Of a stretch of 64,000 nucleotides of DNA, positions 43,609-53,197 are shown piece after piece (position 1 is the stretch's first letter; each line of letters starts with the position of its first letter). The translations under genes were made by a program, and so were the position numbers. The notes beneath the pieces were generated by a model. It did not search any database, had not been told where the DNA came from, and saw nothing but the letters and a program-made list of their open reading frames with translations. Origin of the DNA: JACJVV01 sp964581515 (lineage in GTDB: Archaea > Nanobdellota > Nanobdellia > Woesearchaeales > JACJVV01); the NCBI GenBank assembly GCA_964581515.1, contig CAZOOV010000007.1, positions 62,001 to 126,000 on the forward strand, given 5' to 3'.

Positions 43609-44139
43609 CTATATATCAAACTTATCAGGATATATCTCAACAATCGTGCCTTTGTGGCCTTTGGAATGATCCAGACCAAGCTTTTTACAGGCCTCTAAAA
43701 GTTTTTCTTCAGTCTTTGCCTCTATCTCAAGATAAGGAGGAACTTTTTTCCCATCATCATCTATCTCGTCTATCTCAAAACATGTACTCCCTAGTTTGAA
43801 ATGCTGCCTCTTCTTCTTGAATATAGGAGTAGGGTGGAATCCTAATGCAAGCAGGAATTTAATTGTGGTCTCAAAGTCATGTACTTCAATCTCAATCTCT
43901 TCTCTGATGTGAACATCTTTGCCAGTACCAGGGCTCTTGTATGTTAGGTAAGATTTTTTCTCTATATTCCTTAGACGGAGATATTTCTTTGTTGAATCTG
44001 CTCTTGAAAAGCCGTCTGCAAGAAATGTTATGCTCTTCATCTCTGTCTCAAACTTCTTCTCTGCACCTAGAGCCTGAAGCTTTTGTATTGTTTCTTCCTT
44101 ATCTATCTCTATGAATTTCAATTCTATCTCATCTGGCAT
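43609..44139 (-). CDS. CYTH-domain protein (class IV adenylyl cyclase/thiamine triphosphatase-like)
   Basis: CYTH tunnel-fold enzyme of 176 residues that acts on triphosphates with Mg2+. The N-terminal ExExK signature is EIELKF at about 4-9. Further tunnel residues are YLRLRN, YLTYKSPG, REEIEIEV, FKKKRQHF and YLEIEAK. Members include class IV adenylyl cyclases, thiamine triphosphatases and inorganic triphosphatases; which one cannot be told. Polyphosphate kinase elsewhere in the window makes a triphosphate role plausible. It follows the Lrp gene by two bases, so they share an operon. Confidence 0.9.
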   Translation of the reverse strand: MPDEIELKFIEIDKEETIQKLQALGAEKKFETEMKSITFLADGFSRADSTKKYLRLRNIEKKSYLTYKSPGTGKDVHIREEIEIEVHDFETTIKFLLALGFHPTPIFKKKRQHFKLGSTCFEIDEIDDDGKKVPPYLEIEAKTEEKLLEACKKLGLDHSKGHKGTIVEIYPDKFDI

Positions 44140-44141
44140 AT

Positions 44142-44531
44142 TTACACCTCATCTATAACCTTAAAAGAATCTATACTGTCTATACCTTCAATAATGCTTG
44201 CCTGTTCAATTATATTCTTCTTATTATCCCCTACAAGGCAGATAAGATTGTATTTTCCAGAAACAGTGTAAATCTTGTTTATATCTAACTCTTTTAATTT
44301 ACTTATGATCTGCCTCAGTGGCTTATCCGGGTTGATCTCCATGGCAATAATATCTGAATGCTTCTTATGTATATCTATTGTGAAGCTTTTTATCACTCCT
44401 TTGTCCTGCAGCTTTCTCACCCTCTGTCTGATTGTTCCTTCTGAAACTTTCAAATCATCTGCGATCTGCAAAAAAGGTGTGCGAGAATTCTTTTCCAGTT
44501 TAGAGAGTATTTCCTTGTCAATATCATCCAT
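44142..44531 (-). CDS. Lrp/AsnC-family transcriptional regulator
   Basis: Protein of 129 residues, slightly shorter than usual. The helix-turn-helix (about 2-60) reads DIDKEILSKLEKNSRTPFLQIADDLKVSEGTIRQRVRKLQDKGVI. The RAM effector domain (about 65-129) contains IYTVSGKYNLICLVGDN. It forms dimers or octamers and responds to amino acids or related ligands. It is first in an operon with the CYTH protein, its probable target. Confidence 0.92.
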   Translation of the reverse strand: MDDIDKEILSKLEKNSRTPFLQIADDLKVSEGTIRQRVRKLQDKGVIKSFTIDIHKKHSDIIAMEINPDKPLRQIISKLKELDINKIYTVSGKYNLICLVGDNKKNIIEQASIIEGIDSIDSFKVIDEV

Positions 44532-44591
44532 ATTGAAATGAAAAGGTAAGAATTTTATAAAGTTTTAGTAGGATTGGATTCAGATGTATTA

Positions 44592-47500
44592 TCATCTAAG
44601 CCTGTCTTTTGGCATGCATTGCTCTTTTACGCCGTCACGTACATAGCCTGGCTTGCAGGACCATTTACCTTCATAAGCCATTATGTTCGCTGCAGGCAGA
44701 GGAAGAGGTAAAGAAGGAACATATGCCCAGAGTCCGTCTGAACGAGTAGGGCCTCTTATAACTCCCTGACCTTGTGGACCTTGCTGAACATCTGTAGGTA
44801 TTACCCTTATCATTAGGAATGGAGTTATGCTTGGCGAAGGTGTTCCTGTTGCATCATATTGTACAAACAATGGCAATGGATTAACTGGTGTATCTGGTTT
44901 TGCTGTACCTGCTATTAGGTCTGATTTATAATCATAAAGTTCAAAGTCACCTATCTCACTTGTGTTCACGTACCATATCTGTATGCAGCTCTCTCCTGGA
45001 TGCATTGACTCAAGGCAATTGTCTGGTGAAAGATATTTGCCATACTTGTTCATATCAGAAGCATAGAGAGGGTTAAATATCTTGTTTGTCCTGTTCTTAA
45101 GCTGATTATCTGTCAAATGATATTTTACAGAAGAGAGATATGAAACTGCCATAACTTCTGAATAATAATAAGCTGTTTGTACAAGCTGTTTATTCAATGA
45201 ATCTGGCTGAGGAGGATAATAGCAATCATCTGCGCAGAATCCTTCCTGACCATTCAATAATCCGTCGTCACAATCCTCATGACCAAACCAAATGTATCCA
45301 TCTCCGCATGTTGCTAATTTACAGCCATTTGTGCAGTCATCATTAACATTGGTATTTCCATCATCACATTCTTCACCAGCATCCTGTACACTGTCTCCAC
45401 AATAACTGCTGCATGCACACAAGCCAGCTTCACATACACAACCTGCCTGACATGTATCCTGCTTGCTTTCACAATCAAAGCATAAGCATGATTCTCCTTC
45501 TTCACAGATGCCGTCATAGTCACATGCTCTTTCGATACCGCAATCTTCTTGACATGTACCATCTCCACAATCTAATGTTCCTGCAGGACATCCACTACCA
45601 CAGCTCTTTGTACCGAAGACAACATTACAAACATCACCACCTGCATTGGTTTCAGTAGCTGAGTTTCCAACACAGATAGTAGTAGGATCCTGAGGAGCAG
45701 GAATAGTACCACAACTAGCTCCGCAAACCAGATTTCCTGAGACTGTATTACAGATTGTGTTACCCCTATATACAGGAACTATTGTTCCCTGACATATTGT
45801 TGAAGGATCAGGACTACCCGGACATGCTCCGCAAGGAGATTGTGTGCCTGATATTATCCTGCACACAGTATTTGTACTATCATAAATATAGACTGTCTCA
45901 CCTTCACACACTTCTGAAGGTGCAGGTCCTATTGGGCAATTTATTGTTACTGGAGGATCCTGAGGAGGATATACAGGAGGATATTCTGGATATATTGGAG
46001 GATATGTAGGTATACAGTCTTTTGATCCGCTGACTGCGTCGCAGACATTTCCATTTGCATCTGTTACATATACAGTTATTCCTACGCAGATCGTTAAAGG
46101 ATCAGGAGTAACAGGACATGTTGAACATGAAGCTGAACCTGATACGCTGTCGCATACATCGCCATTGGAATCATACACATGCACAGTGCTTCCCTGACAT
46201 ATTGTCGAAGGATCAGGACCAGCAGGGCATATTACTGGATTGCAAATATTTGTTCCTGATATTGTGTTGCACACTAGACCATTTGAATCATATACATATG
46301 CTACTTCACCTATGCAGATGCTGTCTGGTGTCGGGCCTGAAGGACATGTTACGCATGCAGCATTTCCATTAACAACATCACATACATTTCCGTCTGAGTC
46401 ATATACATATACTGAGTTTCCACTGCAGATCTCTCCAGATGCAGGGGCAGCAGGACATACTGTACATGATTGTGTGCCTGTTACAGATTTACATATTGTA
46501 CCTGTTGTGTCATATACAGGAACACTTACGCCTGTGCATATTTCAGAAGGATCAGGACCTACAGGACATGATGGTGCACAATCTTTTGTGCCGATTATAA
46601 CATTGCATAAAGCTCCTGTACCGTCAAAGACAGACTCATTCTCTCCTGTGCAGATTGTTGCTGGATCTGAACCCTGAGGACAAACAGTGCTGCAGTCTCT
46701 TGTTCCAGTGACAACATTGCATATATCACCATTATTATCGTATACATCCACTGTGTCACCATAACATACATCAGGTGGAATAGGTGTTGCAGGACATACA
46801 GAGAGTATACAAGGATCTGTTCCTGTGATATATTTGCATATCTCCTGGCTTGCATTATATACTGGGACTTCAGTACCTACGCAGATCTCTGAAGGATCAG
46901 GACCAGTAGGACATGTAGGATTACAACTTAAGGTTCCTGTAACTGAATCACATATATTACCATCTGTATCATAAATGAACTGTACATATGTGATGCACAT
47001 CTGATTTGCATCAGGTGGAGGAACTGCAGGACAATTTGCAGGATTGCATGGATCTGTTCCTGTAACTGATCCGCATACATTTCCGCATGTATCCATCAAA
47101 TTCACACTAGTGGTCGTGCACATTGTTGTAGGGTCAGGACCAGTCTCGCAGATGCAGCAGTTTTTTGTTCCATAACTTATGTCGCACAATTGGTTTAATT
47201 CATCATATAGATATTCATCATCCCCAACACATCTTTGATCAGGAAGGATAGATGGTTGCGGACATGTCGGCAAGCATGTAGCGTCAAGAGGCTGACATGT
47301 TCCGAATGGACAGCATGTTAATCCTGCAGCACATCCTACACCGCTTGTTTCATAATAACAGTCTGAACATGCACAGGTCTCTCCTGCATCGCAGACAGTA
47401 TCATTATTGCATCCAGTATCGCAGCTTACTCTGCATGTACCATCAGGACAATACCTTGTGCCTTCAGGGCATAATATGACGTCCATACTTGCGAACTGAT

Positions 47501-49202
47501 CAGCACCTGATTGATAACTTCTGTTAATGCCTTCAACAGGATCATCATAGATGCCGCATCCTATTATGTTGATACCTAACTGAGTTGTCTGATAAGTTAC
47601 CATGTATATATCGCTCTGAGATCCTGTACCCCATACTCCTCCTGGAATTAATACATCATCTGCAGGTCTATATTGTCCATCAGAATTATTATCTAAATAT
47701 ATAAAAGCACTATTTATTGAGCTGACTGATACTTGACAATGGATATCTATAGTAGATCCTATGATTGGTTCATTATTAGATAAATTGACAAAGATTACGT
47801 CAACTGCACAACCATCATCCCCATGAATGCCATTATCTGCACCAGGTGTTCCACCTGTCCAGTCTTGTGTATCCCAATCAGTAAGCGCATCACAATCAGT
47901 ATCTATTCCATCTGCACATAATAAAGATCCAATCTCAATTCCTGAGCTTTGAGTATTTTCATTAGGACCTAAACTTCCGTCACAATCGTCATCCATACCA
48001 TTACATAATTCTGAATCGCTTGAGACATCCAGCCAATGGCAGCCGTCACATTTCAAACCTGTATCTCCTACTTGGCAATCGAAATCATTACAATCACATC
48101 CGATATTACAATCTGATACGCAGATCTCTTGTTGATAATAAGGAGTGCCTGTCGCTGAAACACTAGTATCGATAGAACAGTTCAGATAAGCAGTACCTGT
48201 ATGTGTGCCTGCATCACAGCTGAATAAAGCAGTCTGATCAGCGTTATCCCAACCATCACCGTCAGGATCATTGAATCCTGATCCTGCACAAGCAGTTGTT
48301 CCGCAAAAATCACAAGATGTAGGTACGCCTAGAAGAGTTGTTTTGAAATCAGCAGATACAGAGTTCACAAAAGGAGGCTGTATGCTGCATTTTGTGCCGA
48401 ACTGCTGGCATACGCAATGAGATACTGGAAGACCAGTTGTCGGATGGAATGTAGGATCGCCATTGTTATCGTCGATAAAACCATCGCCATCATCATCAAG
48501 GCCATTGCAGTCTTCAGTATCTGAACAATCAAGATCAAGTGTATCCAATATAACTTTGCAACTGCCTGAGACAGGAAGAGCTTCTGCTATTATCCTAAAT
48601 TCATCCCCTGCTTCGATCATTGGTGCTAATGTAGTGAGATCTGTTATCTCAAAACCATGATTTCCATAAGCTCCAGCAGGCTGGTTAGCTGTTACTGTTG
48701 TAAGTAATGTCCTAGGGCCGGAGGGTTTTAATTCATAATAAATATCTACAGTTAGTTGATTTGAAGGGCTAGATAAATCCCATGCACCAGATTGCAACCT
48801 TGAATCACGAGCCCAGCCTTTAATACCATATCCGCAACTCGTATGAGTCAGCTGACCATAAGGACAAGTCCCATCTATCAAACCATCGCTATCAGAGTCA
48901 CAAATTGAACAAACTTCATTTCTAGTATAATAATTAGGACCAGCACTATGACCTACCCCTTCAAAATCACAAGTATTATCATAATATTTGCGTGTGACTG
49001 GATTCATACAATCAATACACTCTCCTTGATGTGTAATTTGTCCCTGTGCTTCAGGAGGATTATAAACAGGACCAGGATTACACCAGCAAGTAAATTGATC
49101 GTGACTATTAGCACTTATACCATTACAAGGTAAATCACCTGCAAAAGCAGAACTAGTTAATGCAATAAATACAATAATCCAAATGAAGCTATTTATTTTC
49201 AT
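44592..49202 (-). CDS. Giant exported Cys-rich repeat protein
   Basis: Protein of 1536 residues with an N-terminal signal peptide (about 1-22, ending ASAF/SSAFAGD-type). Near 230 and 400 are MopE-like Cys/Asp motifs (CNGLDDDGDGFIDD, CNGMDDDCDGSLG), which often bind calcium. About 14 repeats of roughly 40 residues follow, pattern CPxGPDPSxICxGxxVxVYD then GxxCxxVxGxxxC. After these comes a myxobacterial-type Cys repeat (CGDSVQDAGEECDDGNT). The final 230 residues are a non-repetitive domain. No sortase or membrane anchor is obvious. It is probably a surface adhesin or S-layer-linked fibre stabilised by disulfides. The start ATG at 49202 is chosen because it begins the signal peptide directly. 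Confidence 0.8.
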   Translation of the reverse strand: MKINSFIWIIVFIALTSSAFAGDLPCNGISANSHDQFTCWCNPGPVYNPPEAQGQITHQGECIDCMNPVTRKYYDNTCDFEGVGHSAGPNYYTRNEVCSICDSDSDGLIDGTCPYGQLTHTSCGYGIKGWARDSRLQSGAWDLSSPSNQLTVDIYYELKPSGPRTLLTTVTANQPAGAYGNHGFEITDLTTLAPMIEAGDEFRIIAEALPVSGSCKVILDTLDLDCSDTEDCNGLDDDGDGFIDDNNGDPTFHPTTGLPVSHCVCQQFGTKCSIQPPFVNSVSADFKTTLLGVPTSCDFCGTTACAGSGFNDPDGDGWDNADQTALFSCDAGTHTGTAYLNCSIDTSVSATGTPYYQQEICVSDCNIGCDCNDFDCQVGDTGLKCDGCHWLDVSSDSELCNGMDDDCDGSLGPNENTQSSGIEIGSLLCADGIDTDCDALTDWDTQDWTGGTPGADNGIHGDDGCAVDVIFVNLSNNEPIIGSTIDIHCQVSVSSINSAFIYLDNNSDGQYRPADDVLIPGGVWGTGSQSDIYMVTYQTTQLGINIIGCGIYDDPVEGINRSYQSGADQFASMDVILCPEGTRYCPDGTCRVSCDTGCNNDTVCDAGETCACSDCYYETSGVGCAAGLTCCPFGTCQPLDATCLPTCPQPSILPDQRCVGDDEYLYDELNQLCDISYGTKNCCICETGPDPTTMCTTTSVNLMDTCGNVCGSVTGTDPCNPANCPAVPPPDANQMCITYVQFIYDTDGNICDSVTGTLSCNPTCPTGPDPSEICVGTEVPVYNASQEICKYITGTDPCILSVCPATPIPPDVCYGDTVDVYDNNGDICNVVTGTRDCSTVCPQGSDPATICTGENESVFDGTGALCNVIIGTKDCAPSCPVGPDPSEICTGVSVPVYDTTGTICKSVTGTQSCTVCPAAPASGEICSGNSVYVYDSDGNVCDVVNGNAACVTCPSGPTPDSICIGEVAYVYDSNGLVCNTISGTNICNPVICPAGPDPSTICQGSTVHVYDSNGDVCDSVSGSASCSTCPVTPDPLTICVGITVYVTDANGNVCDAVSGSKDCIPTYPPIYPEYPPVYPPQDPPVTINCPIGPAPSEVCEGETVYIYDSTNTVCRIISGTQSPCGACPGSPDPSTICQGTIVPVYRGNTICNTVSGNLVCGASCGTIPAPQDPTTICVGNSATETNAGGDVCNVVFGTKSCGSGCPAGTLDCGDGTCQEDCGIERACDYDGICEEGESCLCFDCESKQDTCQAGCVCEAGLCACSSYCGDSVQDAGEECDDGNTNVNDDCTNGCKLATCGDGYIWFGHEDCDDGLLNGQEGFCADDCYYPPQPDSLNKQLVQTAYYYSEVMAVSYLSSVKYHLTDNQLKNRTNKIFNPLYASDMNKYGKYLSPDNCLESMHPGESCIQIWYVNTSEIGDFELYDYKSDLIAGTAKPDTPVNPLPLFVQYDATGTPSPSITPFLMIRVIPTDVQQGPQGQGVIRGPTRSDGLWAYVPSLPLPLPAANIMAYEGKWSCKPGYVRDGVKEQCMPKDRLR
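45600..47265 (-). repeat. Fourteen 34-45-residue Cys repeats within the giant protein
   Basis: Successive units share CP-x(2-4)-PDP-x-x-IC and VYD-x(2)-G-x-x-C-x-x-V-x-G-x(3)-C. DNA identity between units is low to moderate, so the array is old rather than a recent expansion. A Pro/Tyr linker (PPIYPEYPPVYPPQDPP) interrupts it after unit 11. Confidence 0.8.
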
Positions 49203-49308
49203 GAATCTCAATATTCCTCTTTTTTGATATTATTATTCATTTTTGTACTTTGGTTTTAAATAATTTTATTGTTATTCTTGAGTTAATGATAATTAAATTG
49301 ATTATTAT

Positions 49309-50799
49309 TTAGTTTGTATCCTTGATAGTACCTACGCTTGTTGCATTAGTTAAACATGTTGAATCGCCAACTAAGCCGTCCCTATTGTCATAATCACTGA
49401 ATCCATCTCCATCTTCGTCCCCATAATCCATTGTTCCAGGAGCAGGGACTGCAGTTGAATCAGGCACCCAACATTTTTCTACACATGTGCCTCCTGGCCT
49501 ACATTCACCAGTAACAATATCTATGCAATCAGTAGCATCATCGCAGCATTTTGATGGGCCATGACCTGTGTTTATGTAATATTCATCCATATCATCGCCA
49601 CAGCATTCTATTCTATTGGCACTAATGTCATCTGCGCTATATTCGCCATGAAAACTTGTTTCTCCTGACTTTGCACCACCTGATTCAGTAGTGCCTCCTC
49701 TGCAATAGCCATCGCAATAATTGGAATGGTATTCATCACAATCAAGCCAATAGCACATCTGACCACCCATAGCTACAACTCCCAATCCCTCAGCATATGC
49801 TATATTATCTACACCACCAGGATTTAAATTTTCATAAGGTGTAGCTGCAGGATCACCTGTAACAAACCCCTTCTTGCAATTATTATCTTTGTCTATGCAA
49901 TCATATTTATCATCACAACATGCCACAAGCGAGTCTTGACACCATTCCAGGATTGAATCATATGCAAAACCAGTAGGATATTCCTTTCTGAAATCCCTAC
50001 ATTTTTTGGTATATTCAGTAGCATCATCACCACAACATTCAGTTTCACCTGCTAAATATTCTCCATGAGAACTTGTTTCTCCTGTCTTAATGTAACAATC
50101 AGTTCCTATACACCCTAAAATCCCTGCACCTAGATCACATTGCCCACACCACCAATCATTCTGGTCACAATCAATCCAACGACCATATGTAGCCTGCCAA
50201 TTACAAGCTGCATCTGGTTTACTATCACCATCTAAATCCACTCCTAAATTATTTGCAGTATAACAGATATTATCATATACGCAATCAGTAGTTGCTGTAC
50301 AGCAAGCATCATCTGATGTAGAGGATGTACAAAACGTCCCACGCACAGTTCCTGTGTAGCAATTCCTGGATTCAACATTCTCATTACTATCATCGCCACA
50401 GCATCGGCTGGTTGTGCCTGATTCGAATTTCGATGCAGAAGAAATCCATTCCTTGCCATAGCATTCACAGTCATTCTGATCTGTATCCCAGTTGATATTG
50501 TAGATAAAGTTATCTCTACTCCAGGCTATCCCAGCATTAGCTGTCTTTTCTGATTTTGCTTCAGCATATACATTACCTTGCTGTTGACAGAAGAGAGGAT
50601 TCGCAGCTGTCCCTACATGTGCTGAGCAAGTCCTTACACCCCAACAGGAGGCACCCACTTGAGTCAGAGCTCCAGCTGTACCATATTGATAATAAAACCT
50701 GGTCCTATAAGGTACTGCTAATGCTGCATAGCTGACAGAAGATAGCAGAACAAAGATTAGGATTGTTGATAAGAGTATAATATTTGTTTTCTTCATCAT
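49309..50799 (-). CDS. Exported Cys- and Asp-rich protein
   Basis: Protein of 496 residues with a signal peptide (about 1-25, LLSTILIFVLLSSVSYAALA). The mature part has over 30 Cys, with repeated ECCGDD/RCCGDD blocks and SHGEY motifs that precede them (GETSSHGEYLAGETECCGDD). Calcium-binding-like GDEDGDGFSDYDNRDG lies near the end. It is related in style to the giant protein downstream on the same strand and likely forms part of the cell surface. The minus-strand TATA-like TTTATAAA (about 50860) gives it its own promoter. It is divergent from the HXS operon. Confidence 0.7.
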   Translation of the reverse strand: MMKKTNIILLSTILIFVLLSSVSYAALAVPYRTRFYYQYGTAGALTQVGASCWGVRTCSAHVGTAANPLFCQQQGNVYAEAKSEKTANAGIAWSRDNFIYNINWDTDQNDCECYGKEWISSASKFESGTTSRCCGDDSNENVESRNCYTGTVRGTFCTSSTSDDACCTATTDCVYDNICYTANNLGVDLDGDSKPDAACNWQATYGRWIDCDQNDWWCGQCDLGAGILGCIGTDCYIKTGETSSHGEYLAGETECCGDDATEYTKKCRDFRKEYPTGFAYDSILEWCQDSLVACCDDKYDCIDKDNNCKKGFVTGDPAATPYENLNPGGVDNIAYAEGLGVVAMGGQMCYWLDCDEYHSNYCDGYCRGGTTESGGAKSGETSFHGEYSADDISANRIECCGDDMDEYYINTGHGPSKCCDDATDCIDIVTGECRPGGTCVEKCWVPDSTAVPAPGTMDYGDEDGDGFSDYDNRDGLVGDSTCLTNATSVGTIKDTN

Positions 50800-51000
50800 C
50801 TTCAGTTACAACCTGCTGAGGACAGCTTTTTTACTGTTTATGCATATTCTGAGATTTTGTTTTTATAAATGTTTTTGAAAGGACTGCTTTGATGCATTAT
50901 GATCTGTAATCATATCTGAGTAATGATAAACCTTGAATCAGGATAAGATATAATAGATAAAATATAATAAGATATAATAAGAGTCTTGCGTAAATAAAAA

Positions 51001-51008
51001 TTTATAAA
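51001..51008 (+). promoter_or_regulatory. TATA box of the HXS operon
   Basis: TTTATAAA lies 48 bp before the ATG at 51053, so transcription should start near 51030. That falls inside the palindrome at 51027-51040. Confidence 0.5.
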
Positions 51009-51026
51009 CCTGTTGAATCAATGTGA

Positions 51027-51040
51027 AATAATATATTATT
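51027..51040. promoter_or_regulatory. Perfect 14-bp palindrome at the HXS operon start site
   Basis: AATAATATATTATT equals its reverse complement and overlaps the predicted transcription start. It is a candidate repressor site. Confidence 0.35.
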
Positions 51041-51052
51041 ATTGATATCGTT

Positions 51053-52279
51053 ATGAATATTTTAGAAGCATCTGAGGTGTTGAATATAATTGACTTACTA
51101 TACTACTTTTTGCCTGCTATTGTCGCTTTGGGAATAGCAACCAGCTATGAGGACATAAAAGAAGGCAAGATTAGGAACAAGTACATCATTACTGCACTAA
51201 TCTTCAGTATCCTGATGTATTCATGTGTCATAATAACTAATTATTTCCTTGCTGAAGTCCATTTCAGCCATTTTCTTGATGTGATTGTGAATGCCGGGCT
51301 GTCGCTTCTGCTGGGATTTGTACTATGGCTTGCGAAAGTATGGACAGAAGGTGATGCAAAATTGTATTTTGCATTTGCTGCTGTGATACCCTTATCAGCT
51401 TATTCATATGGATATTTCAAATATATCCCTTCATTTGCAATACTGGTAAATACAATACTTCCATTATTCATATATTATATAATCAAGATATTGTTTGGCA
51501 CACCATTAAAAGATAAGATCAATGCAATCAAGAAAACACTTAAGATCAAGTCCTTTCTTCCTACCATATTGATACTATTCAGCATATCATGGATAAGAGT
51601 ACTGTTGAATATGGTTGTGAACCTAGGAGAGTCTGTATTGTCTATCTTGGCGCAATATGGTGCAATTCTTGCACTCGTATTATATATAAGAAAGAGATTC
51701 AAGAATAATTTTACAAGTCTGCTGATAATAGTGTGTGTGTTAAGGCTTGTGCTTGACAAATCTGTGTATAATCTATCATATATATTGTCATTCCTGTTGA
51801 TGATGGTCATATTGATACTGCTGAGCGTACTTGTCAATGATGTCGGCAGGCTTATCATGCATAAGAAAGTCAAGTCTGATGAATTAAAAAAGAATATGGT
51901 GCTTGTCAGAAGTCCTGATAATAGCAAAGAAAGTCAGGAAATACTAAAAAAAGTTCTCAAATTAGGGAATTCCAGCAATCTCAAGATTGATCAGACCCAT
52001 ATAAAAAAGATCAATGACTACTTGAACAGAAAAAACCTTAAAAATGCCACATTTGAAGTGAGAGAAGTCATACCATTCGCACCATACCTATTTGGAGGAG
52101 CCATATTGACATTATATGTCAAGGGCTCTGTGCTGAATGTGCTTTCAAACCTGTCATTATATGTCAAGGAGCATTATGTGCATATGATAACATTATCAAT
52201 ATGGCTTGCTGTACTGGTGGCAATAATCTTTTTTGCGTATAAGAGGATCATAGCTACAGGAAATGAGATAAATGAATGA
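51053..52279 (+). CDS. A24-type prepilin/preflagellin peptidase-like protein
   Basis: Polytopic membrane aspartyl protease of 408 residues. The two catalytic Asp contexts are SYEDIKEGKIRNKY (Asp34) and TEGDAKLY (Asp101, a GxGD-like motif), as in PibD/FlaK/PilD. Several more membrane helices follow, plus a cytoplasmic segment (about 270-340). An IPFAPYLFGGA stretch resembles the IPFGP motif of bacterial prepilin peptidases. It begins the operon, 44 bp before the HxsD-like gene. No pilin or archaellin gene is visible in the window, so its substrate could be the HXS precursors (inference). Confidence 0.8.
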   Translation: MNILEASEVLNIIDLLYYFLPAIVALGIATSYEDIKEGKIRNKYIITALIFSILMYSCVIITNYFLAEVHFSHFLDVIVNAGLSLLLGFVLWLAKVWTEGDAKLYFAFAAVIPLSAYSYGYFKYIPSFAILVNTILPLFIYYIIKILFGTPLKDKINAIKKTLKIKSFLPTILILFSISWIRVLLNMVVNLGESVLSILAQYGAILALVLYIRKRFKNNFTSLLIIVCVLRLVLDKSVYNLSYILSFLLMMVILILLSVLVNDVGRLIMHKKVKSDELKKNMVLVRSPDNSKESQEILKKVLKLGNSSNLKIDQTHIKKINDYLNRKNLKNATFEVREVIPFAPYLFGGAILTLYVKGSVLNVLSNLSLYVKEHYVHMITLSIWLAVLVAIIFFAYKRIIATGNEINE

Positions 52280-52323
52280 TATTCATCAAGGCAGCATACA
52301 TGATGATGTAGAGGAGAAATAAA

Positions 52324-52920
52324 ATGGAAAAACAACCAAACATCCCCATTGAGATAGATGAAGAAAATAATGCATGCATAATCAACCTTAATCCGAGTAT
52401 ATATCCTATGGAAGTTATATATACAGCTTCTTATGTATTCATAGACAAGGCATATGTTATCCTTGATGGTGATACAAAGAAGGAGATCAAAGTGATCCTG
52501 AAGCCAAAAGAAGATTATGATGTAGAGAAGCTAGGGATGGAATTCCATAATGAACTTCTCAGCTATGTACTCTATCACGAGAAGAACAAGCAGAACAAGA
52601 CAATAAGGGACACTATCATCCAAAGAGCTTTGCTTGCAAATGATCCTGACATTGATCTTGGACTAAATGTAAATGCAAACAGATCAGATCCTGACTTTGC
52701 AGAGATAGAAAAAGAGATCAAAGATATAGAAAGTAAGGCAGATGATGACATAGAAGACATTGCTATACCCTGGGAAGATAAGTATGGAGAAGCTGAAGAG
52801 GACGAAGGAGATAATAAAGAAGAAGATAAAGAAAAGATAAATGATGAAAGTGAAGAAGAAAAGAGTAAAGAAGGAAGAAGTGAAGAAGGAAGAAATGAAG
52901 AAGAAAAAGAGGATAAATAA
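52324..52920 (+). CDS. hxsD: HxsD-like protein of the His-Xaa-Ser system, with acidic tail
   Basis: Protein of 198 residues. The N-terminal domain (about 8-110) matches the HxsD pattern: INLNPSIYPMEVIYTASYVFIDKAYVILDGD, then EFHNELLSYVLYHEKN and IRDTIIQRALLA at 73-105. That is the region of the family's LLNDYxLRE motif. HxsD is a small partner of the radical SAM maturases. Residues about 125-198 are an almost purely Glu/Asp/Lys tail not expected in bacterial HxsD. A GAGGAG ribosome-binding site precedes the ATG. It is followed at 5 bp by a second, shorter HxsD-like gene. Confidence 0.75.
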   Translation: MEKQPNIPIEIDEENNACIINLNPSIYPMEVIYTASYVFIDKAYVILDGDTKKEIKVILKPKEDYDVEKLGMEFHNELLSYVLYHEKNKQNKTIRDTIIQRALLANDPDIDLGLNVNANRSDPDFAEIEKEIKDIESKADDDIEDIAIPWEDKYGEAEEDEGDNKEEDKEKINDESEEEKSKEGRSEEGRNEEEKEDK

Positions 52921-52925
52921 AAAAT

Positions 52926-53177
52926 ATGAAATATATAGAGCATGATACAGAGCATAACATCCTTAGGCTTAGACTGAGCAAGGAACTGTATGATATCAAT
53001 GTAATTAAAGAGAGTGTTGAGCAGTTCAGCAGCAGCCACGAATGCAAATTCATTGATGGAGATTATGCTATTGTTGAGATTGTGCCTGAAGAAGATAAAG
53101 ATATGGATCCGAAAGAGATCGCTTATGAATTCTTCAATTATGTACTTGCTCTTATGAAGAACAAGGCAATTGTATAA
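52926..53177 (+). CDS. Short HxsD-like paralogue
   Basis: Protein of 83 residues with the same layout as the HxsD domain: NILRLRLSKELYDINVIKESVEQF, a central strand pair, then IAYEFFNYVLALMKN. It ends where the IR-D-x-I helix of HxsD would begin, so it is a truncated or minimal version. Two unequal HxsD-like proteins may form a heterodimer or act as separate precursor-recognition subunits (inference). It is 20 bp before hxsB in the same operon. Confidence 0.6.
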   Translation: MKYIEHDTEHNILRLRLSKELYDINVIKESVEQFSSSHECKFIDGDYAIVEIVPEEDKDMDPKEIAYEFFNYVLALMKNKAIV

Positions 53178-53197
53178 AAACCATAATAGTTGATTGG

